From positions 1-6,713 of the forward strand of contig JBCCQN010000314.1 of assembly GCA_039024315.1 (NCBI GenBank): 6,713 bases of DNA. The letters run 5' to 3'. This DNA is from JBCAWW01 sp039024315. Its GTDB lineage: Bacteria; Bacteroidota; Bacteroidia; J057. Each line of letters opens with the position of its first letter. Within the stretch, counting starts at the first letter, position 1. The translations under genes and the position numbers were made by a program. Under the pieces are notes generated by a model. That model made no database searches. It was not told where the DNA came from and saw only the letters and a program-made list of their open reading frames with translations. Below, piece after piece: positions 1 through 5,775 of this stretch.

Positions 1-891
1 CTGTCCTTCTTCCAGCAAATAAGTACGTTTTAGTGCCGAGGCTGAGCGTTCACCGCTAAGGTGCTCTAACAAAAACTGCAGCGGGGCTTCGCCATCATCC
101 AAGCAGACATAATCAAAATATTGAAAGACCCTAGGATCGCTCAATCTGCGAAGCTCCGTATTGGGGTAGCCGCCACCAAAAGCCACTTTGATCTCCGGGA
201 AGTTTGCCTTGATATATTGGCCGATTTTAAAGGCGCCAAATAGGTTTCCGGGGAATGGAGCCGATAAACAGAGCAGATTAGGTTGTTCGCGAATAACGAA
301 CTGATGCAGGATTTCCTGCAGATATTGGGTAACCAAAGTGTCCGGCTCATGGATAGCGGCTTCCATCTCATCAAAGCTGCTGGCAGCTCGACCCAAGCGT
401 TCCGCGTAGCGGCTAAAACCAAAATGAGGGTCCACTGTCTCCTTGATCAGATCAGCAATATCCTCCAAATAGAGGGTCGCAAAATGCCGCGCCTTGTCTT
501 GCTGGCCCATGCTGCCAAAAGCCCACTCCATATCGTCTAGCTGTGCAAACCGGCTGGCTTCAGGCAAATAATCACGTCCACAAATGGCATGCGCTAGACT
601 TGGGTTTTGATGCTGCAAAAAAGCAATGACCGAGTCAATGGTCTCTAAATAGTGTTCCCGCAATTGATAGATGCGATAGCTGTTGTCTGAAACCTCTTGA
701 TCGCTTTGCTCCAAGGCCGCAAAGACCTCCTCCAAGCCCGCTCGGCTCAGTATCCGCAGCATTACCTCTATGCCTAAGTCCGCCTGGGCCGAGTGATAGC
801 CCAAAGTGTTGAGAAATCCTTTGAGGTAGGCCGTGGCCGGATAGGGGGTATTGAGTTGCGTAAATGGCGGTGTGAGCAGCAGAACTTTCAA
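1..891 (-). CDS. B12-binding-type radical SAM protein, N-terminal part (cut by window edge)
   Basis: An open frame of 297 codons runs from 891 to the window edge at 1 without a stop. No ATG fits. TTG at 891-889 is chosen because it yields the N-terminus (M)KVLLLTPPFTQLNTPYPAT, the typical opening of Bacteroidota cobalamin-binding radical SAM proteins. The frame stays open up to a stop at 945-943 but holds no better start. Residues 205-248 have the look of a B12-binding Rossmann-like fold (NLLCLSAPFPGNL, then KVAFGGGYPNTELR), and residues 260-271 (DYVCLDDGEAPL) match the GEGE-type strand that precedes the radical SAM barrel in this class. The CxxxCxxC cluster motif must lie beyond position 1; the visible cysteines (104, 208, 263) do not form it. 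The substrate cannot be told. The family includes methyltransferases and other enzymes acting on unactivated carbon. It lies 107 bp downstream of rfaE2 on the same strand and may be co-transcribed with it. A copy of the hairpin repeat lies inside it at 392-412. Confidence 0.72.
   Translation of the reverse strand, partial: MKVLLLTPPFTQLNTPYPATAYLKGFLNTLGYHSAQADLGIEVMLRILSRAGLEEVFAALEQSDQEVSDNSYRIYQLREHYLETIDSVIAFLQHQNPSLAHAICGRDYLPEASRFAQLDDMEWAFGSMGQQDKARHFATLYLEDIADLIKETVDPHFGFSRYAERLGRAASSFDEMEAAIHEPDTLVTQYLQEILHQFVIREQPNLLCLSAPFPGNLFGAFKIGQYIKANFPEIKVAFGGGYPNTELRRLSDPRVFQYFDYVCLDDGEAPLQFLLEHLSGERSASALKRTYLLEEGQ
392..412 (-). repeat. Hairpin-plus-tail repeat, copy inside the radical SAM gene
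   Basis: Read on the minus strand from 412, the sequence is the 11-nt mini-hairpin CCGC-TAC-GCGG followed by the tail AACGCTTGGG. The hairpin and the first seven tail bases match the intergenic copies; the last three do not. Here it encodes residues around 161-167 (RYAERLG), so it could be chance or a repeat absorbed into coding sequence. Confidence 0.35.
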
Positions 892-946
892 TTGCCGTGG
901 CTTTTGGTCCTTTAAGGTAGAAAAAAGCTTGGAATTATACGTTTAG

Positions 947-967
947 AATGAACGTTCTGCTACGCAA
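947..967 (-). repeat. Hairpin-plus-tail repeat, degenerate copy between rfaE2 and the radical SAM gene
   Basis: On the minus strand from 967: TTGC-GTA-GCAG (four pairs, one of them a T-G wobble) followed by AACGTTCATT. It sits in the 107-bp spacer 892-998. It is the weakest intergenic copy in the tail but keeps the stem, the three-base loop and AACG. A TATAAT-like hexamer lies just downstream on the same strand at 939-934, about 43 bp before the TTG start. No matching -35 element is clear, so no promoter is called. Confidence 0.45.
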
Positions 968-998
968 AAAAATCATGCCTCAGGACGCAGCAACTTTC

Positions 999-1493
999 CT
1001 AGGCTTGGGTCGAACTGGGCTTCAATTTTTCCAGTAGATTGGTACTAGAATACCCTTCTACCAGCGGAATCGTACTCACGCTACCACCCCAGCTCATCAC
1101 TTCTGCATACCCAACGATCTGCTCGATTTGATAGTCGCCACCTTTGACCAAGATGTCCGGCCGCAGGGCTTTGATCAGTTCGAGGGGGGTATCCTCGCTA
1201 AACAATACCACGCCGTCCACAAACTCTAGGGCCGCGAGCATACGAGCACGTTCTGCTTGTGGAATGATCGGACGAGACTCCCCTTTTAGACGACGCACTG
1301 ATTCATCATCATTGAGGCCTACAATCAAGCGTACTCCCAGCTTACGGGCCTTTTCGAGATAGTCGATGTGGCCAATATGCAGGAGGTCAAAACAGCCATT
1401 GGTAAAAACAATTTTTCCACCGTGTACGCCCCATCCAGTAGAGCGGGCTATGAGGTCTTCGAGGGCAAAGACTTTGTCTTGAGTTTGATACAT
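999..1493 (-). CDS. rfaE2: D-glycero-beta-D-manno-heptose 1-phosphate adenylyltransferase (RfaE2/HldE C-terminal domain type)
   Basis: This cytosolic nucleotidyltransferase transfers AMP from ATP to heptose 1-phosphate to make ADP-heptose for the LPS inner core. The 164-residue product is a stand-alone adenylyltransferase; the kinase half found in fused HldE enzymes is absent. The catalytic core is clear: VFTNGCFDLLHIGH at 29-42 with the HIGH nucleotide-binding motif at 39-42, GLNDDESVRRLKG at 59-71, an R-P-I-I-P segment at 74-78, LVKGGDY at 115-121, and the C-terminal GYSSTNLLEK at 147-156, which resembles the conserved G-x-S-T-T segment of the family. ATG at 1493 is chosen because the result has the normal family length and begins shortly before the core. 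An in-frame ATG at 1646 would add 51 residues partly encoded by an intergenic repeat. No Shine-Dalgarno is seen, as usual in Bacteroidota. The kinase gene (rfaE1/hldA) is not in the window. Glycerol-3-phosphate cytidylyltransferase is a related alternative but the fit is poorer. Confidence 0.9.
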   Translation of the reverse strand: MYQTQDKVFALEDLIARSTGWGVHGGKIVFTNGCFDLLHIGHIDYLEKARKLGVRLIVGLNDDESVRRLKGESRPIIPQAERARMLAALEFVDGVVLFSEDTPLELIKALRPDILVKGGDYQIEQIVGYAEVMSWGGSVSTIPLVEGYSSTNLLEKLKPSSTQA

Positions 1494-1751
1494 GCCCGAA
1501 AGGTAAAGCGAATTTTTATATGCTGTCAGGGCCTTTTGGCCTAATTTAGACCGCTGCGCGGAACGCTCAGCCCTCCCGTGATGGATATTCAATCTCCTAG
1601 GCTTAATACTGAGGAGAATTATAAAAAATTTATTCGCAATCTTCACTTTTCCTCAGCCCTTACTCACTACGCCATTTGGCTTCATGCAGCATCTTCTTCA
1701 CTCCTGCCGTCAATGCGATATAACAATCATTCCCAGTAATCCTAACTAATC
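1494..1751. promoter_or_regulatory. Divergent intergenic region between rfaE2 and the lipoprotein gene
   Basis: This 258-bp spacer must hold the promoters of both flanking genes if they are transcribed from nearby. No convincing Bacteroidota -7 element (TAnnTTTG) with a -33 TTTG partner was found in either direction, so no exact promoter is called. It contains an AT-rich stretch around 1612-1640 and one copy of the hairpin repeat at 1551-1571. Confidence 0.4.
1551..1571 (+). repeat. Hairpin-plus-tail repeat, intergenic copy
   Basis: The hairpin CCGC-TGC-GCGG (1551-1561) is followed by the tail AACGCTCAGC (1562-1571). Against the 2178 and 2290 copies the second stem position changes from T-A to C-G on both sides, so pairing is kept. 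Confidence 0.6.
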
Positions 1752-2171
1752 ATGATGAAACGCCTTTTAGTTTTCCTCCTTCCCCTCCTGAGCCTTATAG
1801 CTTGTCAAGAAGCGATCAATCCAGATGGATGCGAAGAGCTGGTCCGCAGCAATCGGAAATATGACAATGCCCAGAGCGATGATTTTCAACTCGTAGAAGC
1901 CAGTATAGAGGATGACTGTCTCAAGATCACCGTTCGCTATGGCGGTGGCTGTGGAGAAGTGGATTTTGACCTAATCGCGCAAGAAGGAGAAACCTTATCG
2001 CTTCCCCCTCAAGTACAGATGCGCCTAGTTTTGGACGACGATGATAATTGCGAAGCCCTCCTTACCGATGAACTATTTTTTGATGTCAGTAGCCTAAAAA
2101 GTGGAGTAGGTACAGGGGTACATATGCTCACCTTAGAGGGTTTGACCGATATGATCGAGTATCGTTATTAG
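1752..2171 (+). CDS. Small putative lipoprotein of unknown function
   Basis: The 139-residue product starts with a lipoprotein signal: MMKR, a hydrophobic run at 5-16, and a lipobox L-I-A-C with the lipidated cysteine at 18. Signal peptidase II would cleave before C18, leaving a mature chain beginning CQEAIN. The K-(D/E)2-like acidic surface-export signal known from some Bacteroidota lipoproteins is not obvious, so whether it stays periplasmic or reaches the surface is unclear. The mature part is acidic, with alternating polar and hydrophobic stretches suggesting beta structure. It has four further cysteines at 27, 56, 67 and 100, which could form two disulfides. Key segments are EDDCLKITVRYGGGCGE at 53-69 and DDDDNCEALLTDELFFD at 95-111. 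The pattern (DDCL-beta-GGCG, later C-E-A-L-x-T-x-x-x-x-F-D) resembles small hypothetical lipoproteins of other Bacteroidota, but I know no function. ATG at 1752 is used; the next codon (1755) is also ATG and equally possible. The gene is transcribed alone, divergent from rfaE2 and convergent with the dehydrogenase gene. Confidence 0.8.
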   Translation: MMKRLLVFLLPLLSLIACQEAINPDGCEELVRSNRKYDNAQSDDFQLVEASIEDDCLKITVRYGGGCGEVDFDLIAQEGETLSLPPQVQMRLVLDDDDNCEALLTDELFFDVSSLKSGVGTGVHMLTLEGLTDMIEYRY

Positions 2172-2177
2172 TTTTCT

Positions 2178-2290
2178 CTGCTTCGCAGAACGCTTAGCTT
2201 GAAGGCGATAAAAACACTCCCAATCAATCATCTTACAGATGGTAACTGTGAAGTGTATCCACAGCCCGAGCTAAGCGTTCTGCGCAGCAG
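2178..2290. repeat. REPIN-like inverted pair of hairpin repeats
   Basis: The left arm 2178-2200 and right arm 2268-2290 are inverted and match at 21 of 23 positions; the 16-bp core (2184-2199 and 2269-2284) is exact. Each arm is one copy of the local repeat: CTGC-TTC-GCAG plus AACGCTTAGC on plus from 2178, and CTGC-TGC-GCAG plus AACGCTTAGC on minus from 2290. The 67-bp centre has nested pairing potential: ACACT (2214-2218) with AGTGT (2252-2256), and ACAG (2235-2238) with CTGT (2246-2249). The left arm begins 6 bp after the lipoprotein stop codon, so as RNA it would form a long stem at the mRNA 3' end. The layout matches REP doublets (REPIN/BIME) seen in other bacteria; no RAYT transposase is in the window. 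Confidence 0.65.
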
Positions 2291-2315
2291 CAATTAAGTA
2301 CAGGGTAGTAAGTAT

Positions 2316-2331
2316 CCCGATAGCTATCGGG
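2316..2331. repeat. Perfect 16-bp palindrome
   Basis: CCCGATAGCTATCGGG is its own reverse complement. The flanks continue as an imperfect inverted repeat (GTAGTAAGTAT on the left; the complement of AGTATTTAGTAC on the right). It has no T-run after it on either strand, so it is not a standard intrinsic terminator. It could be a protein-binding site, a cruciform-forming element or a dispersed palindromic repeat. Confidence 0.6.
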
Positions 2332-2389
2332 GGAGTATTTAGTACGAAGAATAATCGCTTCTATACACCAATGAGGTCGTTTTTTAAAA

Positions 2390-2421
2390 GTCTTACTACT
2401 GAATACTATTGTCTTACTACT
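2390..2421 (+). repeat. 11-bp direct repeat GTCTTACTACT, 21-bp period
   Basis: Identical copies lie at 2390-2400 and 2411-2421. The inner CTTACTAC also occurs inverted at 2305-2312 (GTAGTAAG), on the other side of the 16-bp palindrome. The function is unknown. Confidence 0.5.
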
Positions 2422-2495
2422 TAAGGCTAAGTTAGCTCACTGCCCATTATAACTCTGTCTTTGGGGTCCTACAGAATCATACAAAAAGCCAGCTA

Positions 2496-5216
2496 CTAAG
2501 GATGCTTGATAAATTTTCCTTCGATCACCGCATCTTCGGAGACCACCCGATAGAGATAGACGCCCGGTGAAAGATTGGGCACAAATAGACGTTTAACTAC
2601 CTCTTCGCGATCATCGGTCCAGACTTGCTGCCGCACTACTTGACCCTGTAGGTTGTAAATATTGATTTGGGCGTCGCCTTGGATTTCTTGAAAATAAATG
2701 CTGATCTCATCGAATACCGGATTGGGATACAACTCAATGGCTGCGCGGCCGGGAAAGCGGGTAGTAACCACCTTAGAAAAGTCAAAATAGCCATCAGGAT
2801 CAATGGCGAGGATGCGATAAAAGTTTTCGCCCATGACTGGACTTGGGTCTATTAGTTCATAATTACCTACGCCTGTTTCGCTGATTTGGCCAATACTACT
2901 GAAATGCAGGCCGTCGGCCGAACGCTCAACTTCATATAAGATACCCGGCAGCTCATTGAAGCTTTGCCACTCGATGCGGACATGTTCGTCAAACGCATCG
3001 GCATCCACCGTCATAAACTCAGCCATGGGCGTCCCACAATAAGGAAATAGGTTGCGGGTATCCACCGTTGATAGACCCGCGGGATCAGTTACGGTCAATT
3101 TGATTTCGTAGTAAAAGGTTTCGGTCGGTTGGCAGCCTTCGCCGGCTACGAAAGTGGTGGTGCTGCTGGCTTCATCGATGGGTTCATCATGAAAGTGGGA
3201 GTTGTGATGCAGGGTAGTCCGCCAAGCATAGGTCAATTCGTCATTGCTATGCTCCGCATCGCTTACCTCAGCCTCTAGCGGAAATTCGCTTATCCCTGTA
3301 GTGGTATAATTGCTGCTGTCTTCTAGACTAGTGATGTTGACCGCTGGAGGGGTATTGTTGAGAGAGATAATGCGTCTTGCGGTATGGACTTCTCCAGCAC
3401 TATCAGTAACGGTAAGGCTGATCTCGATAGGAGTGGGCGCATTTGAGGCAGCGGCAAAAACATGGCTGGGATCAATCTCTGTACTGGTCGTACCATCCCC
3501 AAAGTCCCAAAGATAAGTCAAGGGTTGATCATCGGGATCAAAAGATTGCGCCGCGCTAAAGTTTACTTCCAGCGGGCTAGGGCCGTAGATTTTATCGGCT
3601 TCGATGATCGCCGTGGGCGGAGGGTTACCCCCATAACAAACGCGACGAATCTGAGAATTACCCGCAAAGCTGATGTAGTAAAGACATTCATCCGCGGGAT
3701 TTAGCGTCAGGACCACAACGTTCTGCGAAGCATGGGAAAAAGAATCCACACTCACCAAATTACCCTCCGGACTGAATTTAAGTTGCTTGATCCAGCCGGT
3801 ATAATCGGCTATGTAAAAGCTGTTTTGATACTCCTCTGGATAGCTGGTACCGTTGTACCAAGCTCCACTGATCGCACAATTACCATTAAAAAAACTGCCT
3901 TCTACGGGACTTTGTGCGTCTTCTAAGCTATAATAGATCGCGTGCCCATCACTGTCATAAGCGGGAACATAGGTGTCTTGCTCCTCGTCGTTCCACTCAA
4001 AGTTGGACCAAGCCAAAATTGGTCGTTCATGCTCAAAGGTCAGGCTTGGCTCAATTTGCTGCATAGGGGAGCAGGGGTTGGGTAGATCGAGCTTATTTTC
4101 GGTGGCTTGAGAGAGTAGCTCTTGGAAGTAGTAAAACTCGCGCTCACAAGCCCCACCATCATAGAGCGGATTGGGCATGTCCTTGTTTTCTGTCTTGCGC
4201 GATGAGTATTGCCAGCGACTTTTCATGCCTTCATAAATCGGCCAACCAAAGTTGAGACCAGGCTGATCGATCCGGTTGATTTCTTCCCAATAAGCCCAAC
4301 CGACATCACCTACCAAAAAGGTTCCAGGATCCCCATCAGCTGGATTATGGCTACCCGTACCTGTGATCCAAGCAAAGCGATAGGGATTGCGAAAGCCCAT
4401 GGCCCAGACCCGTGATTGCGCTGAGCGAGGGCTGGCAGCATCATAAAAGGGATTGCTAGGGATACCGTCGCCCGTCAGTGGGTCAATCCGCAGTACCTTG
4501 CCATTGTGGCTATTGATCATTTGAGAGCGAAATGCGCCTACATTTTCTTCGGGACGAATAATGCCATCGGCCAAGCCCTGAGGCGCAAAAGAACCCGCCG
4601 CATCGCCACCATTGTCGGTTCCGGCGTAAGAGGCCCCATCGCCAATACTGATCATTAGAGTTCCGTCATTGCCAAAGACGAGAGAGCCTACCCCATGAGA
4701 TTTATGCAGCAGGGGTAAACCCGTATCAATGCTCTCACCAATAAGGATTTTTCGGCTGTTATCGAGGGTAGTATTGAGATTGTCATTGACATCAGCGGTA
4801 TAACGAGTTACCCGACCGATGATGGCTTGTTCACGAATGGTGACCGTAGGGTCGTAGTCGGGGGTGCCGTAGTAAAGCAAATGATGCCGATCCACGGGGT
4901 AGAGAAGGAAAAAGTAGCCATTGTTGAGAAAATTGGGATGCAAGGCAAAACCCAAGAGACCATGGTCGCTATAATTGGTGATTTCCTCTCGAATATCGAT
5001 CAAAGGATCGGGTAATTTGACGCCATTTTCGACGATCCAAACCAAACCCTGCTTTTCCCAAACGTACATGCGACCGTTTTCATCAAAGGTCAGACCAGTA
5101 GCTTGGTTCCAGCCCGTACTCACGAGTTGATCGCTAAAGCCCTCTGGTTGGGCTTGCAGACTGAGCGTTCCTAGAAGGAAAAATAAACCGAGAGCGCTAA
5201 ATATTTGCTTTTGCAT
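2496..5216 (-). CDS. Secreted PQQ-dependent sugar dehydrogenase-like protein with PKD, fibronectin-like and T9SS sorting domains
   Basis: The 906-residue product has a signal peptide at 1-22 (cleavage probably A22/Q23). A glucose/sorbosone dehydrogenase beta-propeller spans roughly 30-527, with SDHGLLGFALHPNF at 83-96, SHGVGSLVFGNDGTL at 173-187, IGDG at 191-194, HNGKVLRIDP at 237-246, WAMGFRNPYRF at 271-281, GDVGWAYWEEINRI at 303-316 and NFGWP at 322-326. By comparison with soluble PQQ glucose dehydrogenase, H174 is the probable catalytic base and R276-N277 the cofactor/substrate pair. A PKD domain follows at about 533-620 (WDFGDGT at 570-576), then a second Ig-like domain (about 622-727), a fibronectin-like stretch (about 731-822, with YEVERSADG), and a T9SS sorting tail from 827 (YPNP at 830-833, LSPGVYLYRV at 882-891). 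It is therefore likely exported by Sec and T9SS and either released or anchored outside the cell. The sugar substrate is unknown. ATG at 5216 is chosen over the in-frame ATG at 5261 because it places the signal peptide at the N-terminus and lies one base after the upstream stop codon. Confidence 0.88.
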   Translation of the reverse strand: MQKQIFSALGLFFLLGTLSLQAQPEGFSDQLVSTGWNQATGLTFDENGRMYVWEKQGLVWIVENGVKLPDPLIDIREEITNYSDHGLLGFALHPNFLNNGYFFLLYPVDRHHLLYYGTPDYDPTVTIREQAIIGRVTRYTADVNDNLNTTLDNSRKILIGESIDTGLPLLHKSHGVGSLVFGNDGTLMISIGDGASYAGTDNGGDAAGSFAPQGLADGIIRPEENVGAFRSQMINSHNGKVLRIDPLTGDGIPSNPFYDAASPRSAQSRVWAMGFRNPYRFAWITGTGSHNPADGDPGTFLVGDVGWAYWEEINRIDQPGLNFGWPIYEGMKSRWQYSSRKTENKDMPNPLYDGGACEREFYYFQELLSQATENKLDLPNPCSPMQQIEPSLTFEHERPILAWSNFEWNDEEQDTYVPAYDSDGHAIYYSLEDAQSPVEGSFFNGNCAISGAWYNGTSYPEEYQNSFYIADYTGWIKQLKFSPEGNLVSVDSFSHASQNVVVLTLNPADECLYYISFAGNSQIRRVCYGGNPPPTAIIEADKIYGPSPLEVNFSAAQSFDPDDQPLTYLWDFGDGTTSTEIDPSHVFAAASNAPTPIEISLTVTDSAGEVHTARRIISLNNTPPAVNITSLEDSSNYTTTGISEFPLEAEVSDAEHSNDELTYAWRTTLHHNSHFHDEPIDEASSTTTFVAGEGCQPTETFYYEIKLTVTDPAGLSTVDTRNLFPYCGTPMAEFMTVDADAFDEHVRIEWQSFNELPGILYEVERSADGLHFSSIGQISETGVGNYELIDPSPVMGENFYRILAIDPDGYFDFSKVVTTRFPGRAAIELYPNPVFDEISIYFQEIQGDAQINIYNLQGQVVRQQVWTDDREEVVKRLFVPNLSPGVYLYRVVSEDAVIEGKFIKHP

Positions 5217-5217
5217 C

Positions 5218-5754
5218 TTAGAGTGTCTTGAAAATTTTACCGCTGATACGCGATTGTCCATTGTCTAGCTGATAAAAATATAGCCCCAGAGGAAGGTCTT
5301 CGATCAATATCTGGTCGGCAAAATCATTAGTTTCAGCTTCCCATTCCTGCCTTAATACAACTTTGCCATTGATATCACTAAGGATCAGCTCCCCACTACC
5401 ATAAATGCGTCTCATCTTCACATTGAGCAGACGACTAGTAGGATTAGGGAAGATTTCAAAGGCTGGCGGAGGAGGGAAGGCCACCTTGAGTAGGCCATGA
5501 TCATTCCAGCTCCCTACTTCAGCCTCAATATTGAGGGTGGGACTGCTTGGTTTCACGCCTTCAGGAGCAGTATAAAAGCGGCCAAAACGATTCCAGACAT
5601 ACATCTGACCGTTATCGTCGAAGATCATGCCTGTAGGATGAGACCAGCCGGTACTGTAAACTTCTTCCGTAAATAGACTGTAGTCAATCTCTTGGGCTTC
5701 TAATGAGCCAAAGCCCAAGCACAGTATCAATAGTAGCAGGTATCTAGAATTCAT
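5218..5754 (-). CDS. Internally deleted paralogue of the downstream dehydrogenase: signal peptide, propeller fragment and T9SS tail
   Basis: This 178-residue product has a signal peptide at 1-20 (SLEA before Q21). Residues 34-89 (STGW, TG, MYVW, GVK, DHGLL) align without gaps to residues 33-88 of the neighbouring dehydrogenase, with 26 of 56 identical by my hand count. Immediately after DHGLL, where the neighbour goes on GFALHPNF, this protein reads KVAFPPPP and then enters a T9SS sorting domain (FEIFPNP at 99-105, LPLGLYFYQL, ending GKIFKTL). About 740 residues corresponding to the propeller, PKD and fibronectin-like parts are missing, including all catalytic residues, yet the frame is intact. 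It cannot be a working dehydrogenase. It may be a decayed duplicate or a small secreted protein using the T9SS tail. It starts 21 bp after the DUF4403-like gene's stop codon and ends one base before the dehydrogenase start, so it is probably in the same operon. No Shine-Dalgarno is visible. Confidence 0.8.
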   Translation of the reverse strand: MNSRYLLLLILCLGFGSLEAQEIDYSLFTEEVYSTGWSHPTGMIFDDNGQMYVWNRFGRFYTAPEGVKPSSPTLNIEAEVGSWNDHGLLKVAFPPPPAFEIFPNPTSRLLNVKMRRIYGSGELILSDINGKVVLRQEWEAETNDFADQILIEDLPLGLYFYQLDNGQSRISGKIFKTL

Positions 5755-5775
5755 CGCTTACAAAGGTAGTGATAT

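Larger units (their letters stand above)
2172..2495. other. Repeat-rich convergent intergenic region
   Basis: These 324 bp hold no credible gene. They lie between two convergent stop codons, so transcription should end here from both sides, yet no hairpin followed by a T-run was found. From left to right there are a 113-bp inverted repeat (2178-2290), a perfect 16-bp palindrome (2316-2331) and an 11-bp direct repeat (2390-2421). The part at 2422-2495 shows nothing recognisable. Confidence 0.7.

Noticed and set aside
283..540. Plus-strand frame of 85 codons inside the radical SAM gene
   Set aside because: It is antisense to a continuous, family-like coding frame and has no recognisable protein features.
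966..998. Intrinsic terminator after rfaE2 (T7 run on the minus strand at 972-966)
   Set aside because: No stable stem directly precedes the T-run; the best pairing is short or has too small a loop.
1494..1646. A 51-residue N-terminal extension of rfaE2 from an ATG at 1646
   Set aside because: It would be encoded partly by the intergenic hairpin repeat (giving AERSAQRS) and makes the protein longer than the family; the ATG at 1493 fits.
2909..2930. Possible sixth hairpin repeat (GGCC-GTC-GGCC, one base, AACGCTCAAC)
   Set aside because: The stem does not fit YYGC/GCRG, one base is inserted, and the stretch encodes the VERSADG motif common in T9SS cargo proteins, so protein constraint explains it.
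5217..5261. A 15-residue longer start for the dehydrogenase (ATG at 5261)
   Set aside because: It would bury the signal peptide behind a charged stretch and overlap the end of the upstream gene.
5761..5768. TACCTTTG on the minus strand, a perfect match to the Bacteroidota -7 element TAnnTTTG
   Set aside because: It ends only 6 bp before the ATG at 5754, and the nearest TTTG upstream is 13 bp away, too close for a -33 partner; it is probably chance within the operon.
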